Shown here piece after piece: positions 33,198 through 38,612 of a stretch of DNA of 38,612 nucleotides. Source of the stretch: Deltaproteobacteria bacterium. GTDB lineage: Bacteria > Desulfobacterota > Desulfobacteria > Desulfobacterales > Desulfosarcinaceae. The position numbers and the translations under genes are program-made. Positions within the stretch are counted from its first letter, which is position 1. Every line of letters begins with the position of its first letter. The stretch is from positions 1 through 38,612 of the forward strand of contig JAKALP010000044.1 of the NCBI GenBank assembly GCA_021824175.1. Direction: 5' to 3'. A model generated the notes under the pieces. It was not told where the DNA came from. It was given only the letters and a program-made list of their open reading frames with translations, and searched no databases.

Positions 33198-34726
33198 AGA
33201 AGAAGAGCGAACCGGATGGCCGCCGGCCACAAACCATCACGGTGGCCCCCCATTGGAGCGATCACCGCTTCCAGGGTCGCGCCGTGCTGCCGGCCGTGGA
33301 AGCCATGCAACTGCTGGCCCACTGGGCGAAGAATGTGCGGCCGGATCTGCCTGTGAGCCATATCCAAGCCGCTTCCTTTGACAAATTTTTGGAACTGCCG
33401 CCGGCCGGCGAAGTCATTCAGGTGTGGTGGGAATTCCAGAATCTGGAAAACGGCGCTGTGCGCACCGCTTTGCTCACCAAGACCCAAGCCAAATCCGGCG
33501 GCATGACGCGCACCAAAACCCACGCCCAGTTGGAGTTTCATCCCTGGGTGGAGGTTCCCCAGCCGGCGGCTCTGGATTTAGCCGCGGCCCTGGAAGGGGA
33601 GTGCTTCCGCGTCGAACCCCAAGTGCTTTATCGTGACCTGGTGCCTTTTGGCCCCGGCTTTCAAACCATTGACCAGCCCGTGCTGCTGACCGCCGAAGGT
33701 GCCCTGGCAATGATTCGGGCGCCTGAACTTCGGGACGTCCAGACTGACCAGCCCTTGGGATCTGCTTTGGTGCTGGATGCCGCCTTCCATGCGGCCTGCG
33801 TCTGGAGCCAACGCTTTGCCGGCGTGGTGGCTTTTCCAGTGGGTATCGACCGGCGCGTGGTGAAGGCGCCAACCCAACCCGGCGAGACCTATGTGGCCCG
33901 CATTTTTCCGATGCCCAGCGCTGAGGCAGCCGCGCTGCATTTCGATATCTGGATTTTGGGACTCGATGGTCGTCTTTTTGAATTGCTTCAAGGCGTGCGC
34001 ATGCGCGATGTGAGCGGCGGGCGCCTGCTGCCGCCCGACCGGATCAAGGCTCCCCAGGAGAATAAAAAACTCGATCGCATCGCCGCGCACTGCGAAGCAA
34101 TTGCCCTGATCGAACGCGCCACCCTGATGCCCTTTGCCGAGCAATGTCTTTCTGAAACCGAAACCGGCCGCACTGCAAAGATGGTCCCCAAGCGCCGCGC
34201 CGATTACTTCTCTTCGCGCCTGGCCTGCAAACGGCTGGTGCGCCAACTGTCAGGCAACGATGATATTACTTCCGCCCCAGCCATATCTACCCTGGCGTCC
34301 GACCACATCCGGCCGGCCTGCCCCTTGACCACGGGCGCAACCGCCTATCACTGCAGCGTGGCTCATGATCGCCGCTGTACCGTGGCTGTGGCCGGGCGCC
34401 ATCCCATCGGTGTGGATGTGGAACCCCTGGATGAGCGCATCCTCAAAAGCCTGCGCATCTTCATGACCCCCGGCGAGCAGCAAATGGTCCAATCTTCTTC
34501 TTTAGGCCCCGTTGCCGCCGCCGTCCGAGTCTGGACCATCAAAGAAGCCATAGCCAAAATGCTCAACATCCACCTCGCCGACGCCTGGGCCCGCACCCGC
34601 GTGAAGCATTTAGGCGTAGAACACAGCCAACTTCATATCGACGGCAGCCAGGAGATGTCAGCGGTTCACCAAATGCTCGGAGATCACTTGATCACCTTAA
34701 CGCATGCAGGGCTGATTAAGGAATAG
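33176..34726 (+). CDS. PKS-type dehydratase fused to 4'-phosphopantetheinyl transferase
   Basis: A 516-residue fusion. The N-terminal half is a PKS-type double-hotdog dehydratase: H-x3-G-x4-P motif with His30 (SDHRFQGRAVLP), a Y-x2-L-x3-G-like segment (LYRDLVPFGPGFQ), and Asp201 (LVLDAAFHA) completing the His/Asp dyad. The C-terminal half (about 300-516) is an Sfp-type PPTase: IGVDVEPLD (Asp414, Glu416) and VWTIKEAIAKM (Trp453, Lys456, Glu457, Lys461). It can convert the three apo-ACPs to holo form and dehydrate 3-hydroxyacyl-ACP. It overlaps the thioesterase by 22 bases and ends the rightward operon. Confidence 0.9.
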   Translation: MGDLPEVKKKSEPDGRRPQTITVAPHWSDHRFQGRAVLPAVEAMQLLAHWAKNVRPDLPVSHIQAASFDKFLELPPAGEVIQVWWEFQNLENGAVRTALLTKTQAKSGGMTRTKTHAQLEFHPWVEVPQPAALDLAAALEGECFRVEPQVLYRDLVPFGPGFQTIDQPVLLTAEGALAMIRAPELRDVQTDQPLGSALVLDAAFHAACVWSQRFAGVVAFPVGIDRRVVKAPTQPGETYVARIFPMPSAEAAALHFDIWILGLDGRLFELLQGVRMRDVSGGRLLPPDRIKAPQENKKLDRIAAHCEAIALIERATLMPFAEQCLSETETGRTAKMVPKRRADYFSSRLACKRLVRQLSGNDDITSAPAISTLASDHIRPACPLTTGATAYHCSVAHDRRCTVAVAGRHPIGVDVEPLDERILKSLRIFMTPGEQQMVQSSSLGPVAAAVRVWTIKEAIAKMLNIHLADAWARTRVKHLGVEHSQLHIDGSQEMSAVHQMLGDHLITLTHAGLIKE

Positions 34727-34894
34727 GACTCGATAGAGAGAAAAAGACCTCGGCTGAATGGAATCGCCGCCACTTTTTCCAAGCTTCCTTGTCAGGATTA
34801 ACCAACGCTGAAACCTGCTTTTTGGATTGGCCCTTTCATGCCTTTTGAGAAGGCATAGGTGCATGAGATTTGCCTCAGCAATAAAATTTTGTAA

Positions 34895-35191
34895 ATGCTC
34901 CATAAAATTAAACCCAATTTACGTTTGGGGCATTTAATAATGCAAAAGCATGGTTTTAGTGCTTCTTCAAGCGGCGGTGGCTGCGAGTGGTATACTAAAC
35001 CAACCTTGCATCAAGGCACGGATGCTTTTATAGCTATTACCGATGGAGCTGGTCCTGGGTTGCCAGATTCCTTGGACGACGCCGTGCTGGTGGGGATATA
35101 CGATGCTGAAACGGAGGACTTAATTGAAAAGGCCAAAATTTTTGAGTCTTTGAGAAGTTATTTAGAATTGTTGGATAAAGTTAACTGTTAA
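34895..35191 (+). CDS. small hypothetical protein
   Basis: A 98-residue frame (alternative start at 34940, MQKHGFSASSSGGGCEWYT). The sequence has an ordinary amino acid mix and ends LDDAVLVGIYDAETEDLIEKAKIFESLRSYLELLDKVNC, with an amphipathic C-terminal helix. No recognised family. It begins the AT-richer right flank and is not obviously part of the lipid operon. It may be a real accessory gene; no strong ribosome-binding site is visible. Confidence 0.5.
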   Translation: MLHKIKPNLRLGHLIMQKHGFSASSSGGGCEWYTKPTLHQGTDAFIAITDGAGPGLPDSLDDAVLVGIYDAETEDLIEKAKIFESLRSYLELLDKVNC

Positions 35192-35224
35192 CCAAAATCC
35201 AGGTTTATTTTGTTGAAGGGCGGA

Positions 35225-35377
35225 TTATAACTGCCGCAACTCCTCCATAAAACTCTGCATAACCCCTTCAATGCTGTTATAAATGGCTGTGCTGGAGAAA
35301 TGGCGTTCCAGGTCTATTGGGGTGACGGTTACTCCTCGCTGGAAGTTGATCCATTTGCGGGGACTGCAATCGCCATT
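35225..35377 (-). pseudogene. C-terminal remnant of an unidentified gene
   Basis: Read leftward, 50 codons without interruption encode a natural-looking C-terminus (PRKWINFQRGV..IDLERHFSSTAIYNSIEGVMQ..MEELRQL, then stop), but a TAG directly precedes it and no start codon suits. It looks like the tail of a decayed gene. Family not recognised. Confidence 0.4.
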
Positions 35378-35451
35378 CTACAGCTGTGATATTCAATTCA
35401 TTTTAAAAGCCCTTCAAAACCTGTGATATGAGAATACAATAGCAAGAAGGG

Positions 35452-35487
35452 CAGGGGCCTAATGATGTGAATATCATTAGGCCCCTG
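35452..35487. repeat. 15-bp stem hairpin
   Basis: A perfect inverted repeat: 15-bp arms (35452-35466 and 35473-35487) with a GTGAAT loop. No gene ends close by on the + strand; it lies 141 bases downstream of the leftward lipoprotein gene's stop and could be its distal hairpin or an element boundary. Confidence 0.65.
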
Positions 35488-35628
35488 GTATTTCGAATGT
35501 TGGGGTTATCCCTATATGGCTATCAAAGCTTGAATTGTGATTTCCCTGAATAAAAGAGAAAAGGATCAATTTCACAGATCAAGCTTTAACCCTATAGATC
35601 ATGAATCTCGCCTATATGAGAATTTCCA

Positions 35629-37836
35629 TCATGGAATCCATACCGAGCACAGGGGACAAATGGAACAGGTGGCACTTTTGGGTGGTATTTGAAGCGAGCA
35701 AGGACACCATCCATGCGCTATTTTAATGATAGGGTCGCTGCAAATAACGGGAGTATACAAACAGCCGTTCCAACCAAGAATGCGTAGCTTATTTATAAAC
35801 AGATCGACTTCCCATACAGGCAGGCTGTAATTACATAGGATTTCAATAAAAGAATACGATCCATTATTGATTGAAACGACACCGCTAAGCCCATCTATGT
35901 TGTTCAGCAAATCATTTTTGGTAATTGATAGAGTTCCTTTTATGGATGTAAGGCCTCGAAGTCCATTTATATTTATCAGTAAATGATTATTTTGAATGAC
36001 AAGTGTCCCATTATACTCTCGCCCTATGGTGGTGAGATTCTCCAGTCCGCCGATATTTGTCAAATTGGTATCTTCGATGGACAGATATTCTTCAATTGTA
36101 GTTAAGTTTCTAAGATCATAAAGATTTTTGAAAGATTGTATTCCTGATATATTCAGATCCCTGATTGAGAAAAGATGCCCGATACCTTTAATGTCGGACA
36201 AGGAAGCATTATCCATAAGGGATATTCCGATCGACATGCCCGATAAAGCGGTCAATCCTCTGAGGCCGTTTATATTGGTTAAGGAATCATTGTTCCTTAT
36301 GATGATGTGATGTTCAACGGAAGTTAAGTTGCCAAGACCGTCAATGTTGAGAAGAGAATCATTATCCTGCACAGTCAGACTGAACACCGACGCCAGGCCG
36401 CTAAGACCATCCAAATTCGTCAGTGCGTCGAGATCCTTGATGGTGAAATTGCCTGCTACATGGGTCAAATTGCCAAGGTCATCTAAATCTGTGATGGCTG
36501 CGGATTTACTGATAGTTAGATCACCGTTAACGGAAGTTAAGCGGGCAAGCCCCTTGAGATTTGTCAAGGATGGGTTGTTCTCAATTTCCAAATCGGCATC
36601 AAGAGTTCCATCAATAATCAAGCTGCCGATTCCGTCAATATTGTCAAGAGCGGTATTATTTGCTATTCGGATCGCCTCCACAGAGGTTAATTTGCTAAGC
36701 ATAGGCATATCTAAATTGGTCCGGGTCTCAAGACCCGTGATGGTCAAGGTGCCGGTGATCTGTGAAAGGTTGCTTAAACTGTCGATGAGAAAAATGCCCT
36801 CGTTTTCACTGATGGTCAGATCTCCCTTAATAGAAGTAACATTGCCGAACACATCAGTGGACGCCAGTACCGGATTGTTTTTAATAATCACCTCATTTCC
36901 CAAAGAGGTGATATTGGCAAGCCCGACAATGCTTTGCAAAGATGTATTGTTCTGAATCGAAAGGCAACCCAGAGAGGTCAGCCCGGACAGGCCGTCAATG
37001 TTAGTCAAGGCGGCGTTATCTTCGATGGCAAGTTCTCCGTATATTGTTTTTAAGTTGCCAAGACTATCTATGTTCTCTAGAACACTGTTGTTTTTAATGG
37101 TTAAAACGGCAACTGTTTGCAAAGCCGATAAGCCCTCTAAATTGACAAGGTGGGTATCTTCAAGGGTAAGATTATCTCGAATCTGCCACAGGTTGTGCAG
37201 TCCGTTGAGATTGTTGAGGGCTGCATTGCCGATAATGGATAAATCTATCAATTGCGTAATGTTTGTCAGGCCGTCGATATTTTGCAAGGCGGGATTGCTT
37301 TCAATCGTCACATCTCTCGTGACAGCAGTAACATTGGCCAGACCATTAATATTTTGCAAGGATGCATTGTTCGTAATTTCAATTGAAGTGAATGAGGTCA
37401 GACCGGACAGGCCGTCGATATTTAGTAACAAATCGTTATTCGTTATTCTTAAGTAAGCTTTGACGGCTCGCAGGTTGCCAAGGCCGTCAATATTTTCCAG
37501 GGATTTGCAATTCTCAATAGTTAAATCGTGGGTAATTGTCTCCAAAGACATTAAACCTTCCAAATCAGTCAAATCGGGACTATCAATGACGAGGCGGCCG
37601 TCAATTTTCGTGTATCCGGATAAGGCATTCAGATCGTTCATATTTTTAATGGTATAATCGCCATTGTAGATGGTGCTTGGCGTAGGTGTCGGGGTTGGGC
37701 TTGGCGTAGGTGTCGGAGTGGGGCTTGGCGTGTCACAGCCGCCTCCCGACGATCCCGAATCGCATCCCACTCCAATCATCAGGCACACAGCTACGAGCAA
37801 AACCAACCATATCGAATTTTTTTTCATCCTTTCCAT
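35629..37836 (-). CDS. large surface lipoprotein with leucine-rich-like (receptor-L-type) repeats
   Basis: A 735-residue lipoprotein. The signal NSIWLVLLVAVCLMIGVGC gives the lipidated Cys, followed by a Ser/Gly and PTPTP linker. The rest is about 25 degenerate repeats of 22-28 residues with the consensus L.I..N..L.NIDGL.NLTS, as in receptor L-domain/leucine-rich-like solenoids. The C-terminal cap (LPVWEVDLFINKLRILGWNG) is normal for these proteins, but an extra Cys-rich tail follows (CSDPIIKIAHGWCPC..CSICPLC). The ATG at 37836 has a GAAAGGG site. Its base composition is distinctly AT-richer than the lipid operons, suggesting separate origin. Likely adhesion or ligand binding. Confidence 0.85.
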   Translation of the reverse strand: MERMKKNSIWLVLLVAVCLMIGVGCDSGSSGGGCDTPSPTPTPTPSPTPTPTPSTIYNGDYTIKNMNDLNALSGYTKIDGRLVIDSPDLTDLEGLMSLETITHDLTIENCKSLENIDGLGNLRAVKAYLRITNNDLLLNIDGLSGLTSFTSIEITNNASLQNINGLANVTAVTRDVTIESNPALQNIDGLTNITQLIDLSIIGNAALNNLNGLHNLWQIRDNLTLEDTHLVNLEGLSALQTVAVLTIKNNSVLENIDSLGNLKTIYGELAIEDNAALTNIDGLSGLTSLGCLSIQNNTSLQSIVGLANITSLGNEVIIKNNPVLASTDVFGNVTSIKGDLTISENEGIFLIDSLSNLSQITGTLTITGLETRTNLDMPMLSKLTSVEAIRIANNTALDNIDGIGSLIIDGTLDADLEIENNPSLTNLKGLARLTSVNGDLTISKSAAITDLDDLGNLTHVAGNFTIKDLDALTNLDGLSGLASVFSLTVQDNDSLLNIDGLGNLTSVEHHIIIRNNDSLTNINGLRGLTALSGMSIGISLMDNASLSDIKGIGHLFSIRDLNISGIQSFKNLYDLRNLTTIEEYLSIEDTNLTNIGGLENLTTIGREYNGTLVIQNNHLLININGLRGLTSIKGTLSITKNDLLNNIDGLSGVVSINNGSYSFIEILCNYSLPVWEVDLFINKLRILGWNGCLYTPVICSDPIIKIAHGWCPCSLQIPPKSATCSICPLCSVWIP

Positions 37837-38553
37837 ACCACATCCCTTTCTTGAGAATGACAAATTATGGGGGTAAGCTGATCTTTGCATAGCCGATGGC
37901 ACAGCCACCACTGAGAAACGCAATGCAAAAATTGCAAATACTGAAACTATATCGAATAACTGACGTCATCCGATGGTACAAACTCACTGCATTATTTCTG
38001 GGGAAGGCGTATGGTGTAGATTAATTTTTTGAAGAAATGCTGCTATACCACAGATTTCTTATTTTACAACTTATATTTTGCAGCATCTGAATTCTTATTG
38101 GATATTGTGACAAATATTCTTAAAATATCAATCATGTTACTTTAAACTGCCACCAGTTTTGTTGGAGCCTTGCATAATCCAAATCGGAAATTTCTATTAA
38201 TCGGTTGAGTTGTTCATGGGTCATCCGGGGACGTCCATAAAATTATGATTTCTGTGCGATATCCTTTTTGTTGATAGTGCGGTTTAGCGGGATGCCCCTA
38301 ACTTTAGAACTTGGTGCTATGCTGTTTTGCTTCTAAGTTGAATAGTAAAACAACGTGTTCTTGGTGGTTCTTAACCGTGCGATAACCAGTCGATATCACA
38401 GGTTCGACCAACCCTGCGATATGAGAATAAAAGCAAAAGTCAGCCCTCAAAACTCTTCTCCAATGGAGCTCCCATGCAATGTCCACGGCGGCGGACCCCA
38501 AAATTAGGACAATGTGCTAAGCTCTAAGTCGGCCTAAACAGAAAGGAACTGAC
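37837..38553. other. AT-rich intergenic region before an IS element
   Basis: No intact gene. A short leftward frame (38132-38224, opening MTHEQLNRLIEISDLDYARLQ) looks peptide-like but is only 30 codons long. GATATCACAGGTT and AACCCTGCGATATGAGAATA (38392-38429) form an imperfect inverted pair that matches a motif near 35417, suggesting mobile-element ends. Confidence 0.5.
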
Positions 38554-38612
38554 ATGAGCGACAAACGAAAAAAGTATAATGCCGAATTCAAGGCCAAAGT
38601 GGCTCTGGCCGC
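38493..38612 (+). mobile_element. left end of an IS3-family-like element (cut by window)
   Basis: GGACCCCAAAATTAGGAC at 38493-38510 resembles the terminal inverted repeat of IS3-type elements, and the transposase OrfA start follows about 45 bases later. The right end is beyond the window, so the boundary is tentative. Confidence 0.6.
38554..38612 (+). CDS. IS3-family transposase OrfA, N-terminal fragment
   Basis: The ATG at 38554 follows a GAAAGGAAC site and encodes MSDKRKKYNAEFKAKVALA before the window ends. RKKYNAEFKAKVALA is the typical start of the IS3/IS911-type OrfA helix-turn-helix protein. Partial only because the window stops. Confidence 0.8.
   Translation, partial: MSDKRKKYNAEFKAKVALA

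Larger units (their letters stand above)
35192..35628. other. AT-rich gap with gene remnant and IS-end-like motif
   Basis: Contains the remnant at 35225-35377, the hairpin at 35452-35487 and, at 35417-35440, CCTGTGATATGAGAATA, closely matching 38412-38429. No intact gene. Confidence 0.6.

Noticed and set aside
2714-34726. Canonical aryl polyene cluster
   Set aside because: Aromatic starter genes and the MMPL exporter are missing and five radical SAM enzymes are present, so calling it an APE cluster would overstate the match.
34697-34903. 68-residue leftward frame opposite the end of the DH-PPTase gene
   Set aside because: No family features and overlaps a well-supported gene.
35629-37836. 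Several + strand frames opposite the leucine-rich-like gene
   Set aside because: They mirror the internal repeats; the - strand frame has a lipoprotein signal and consistent solenoid repeats.

Overview
The window looks like chromosomal DNA of a Gram-negative, probably Desulfobacterota-type (deltaproteobacterial) bacterium. Protein style points that way: abundant B12-dependent radical SAM enzymes, TRL-like lipoproteins, a DUF4124-trypsin fusion, and lipoproteins with Ser-rich or PTPTP linkers. So does the high load of short intergenic palindromes and tandem repeats. Genus cannot be named from sequence alone.

The core, about 2.7-11.6 kb and 18.3-34.7 kb, is a large lipid or polyene locus built on dissociated type II fatty-acid/aryl-polyene (APE)-like enzymes. 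It has four ketosynthases (one fused to a chain-length factor), three acyl carrier proteins, a ketoreductase, three dehydratase modules (one PKS-type and fused to a phosphopantetheinyl transferase), two hotdog thioesterases, LpxL-like and PlsC-like acyltransferases, a GT2 glycosyltransferase, LolA-like and DUF3261-like envelope proteins, a fused FakA-FakB-type fatty acid kinase, and five radical SAM proteins (three with an apparent B12-binding N-terminus, two tandem paralogues with a C-terminal Cys cluster). No enoyl reductase, MMPL exporter, aromatic ammonia-lyase or CoA ligase is visible.

Layout: (i) 0.1-2.4 kb, an FGE-fold protein and a periplasmic serine protease. (ii) 2.7-11.6 kb, + strand: thioesterase, FakAB fusion, two TRL-like lipoproteins, GT2, acyltransferase, ACP, KS, PlsC, B12-radical SAM. 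(iii) 11.7-18.3 kb, an unrelated insert-like block with a small conserved protein, two secreted or predicted metalloprotease loci and a VapBC pair. (iv) 22.6-18.3 kb, - strand: dehydratase, ketoreductase, LolA, DUF3261 lipoprotein, B12-radical SAM. (v) 22.8-34.7 kb, + strand, divergent from iv: ACP, KS-CLF, B12-radical SAM, ApeI-like dehydratase, ACP, two radical SAMs, two KSs, thioesterase, DH-PPTase. (vi) 34.9-38.6 kb, AT-richer accessory DNA with a small ORF, a gene remnant, a large leucine-rich-like lipoprotein and the start of an IS3-like element.

Working model (inference): KS/CLF/KR/DH enzymes on dedicated ACPs make an acyl chain that keeps its double bonds because no enoyl reductase is present. 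The radical SAM enzymes modify this chain. Thioesterases release it, the FakAB fusion could activate it as acyl-phosphate, and the acyltransferases and glycosyltransferase place it in an envelope lipid. The gene content recalls both APE clusters and the radical-SAM/FAS clusters proposed from genomics for ladderane lipids. The product is unknown.
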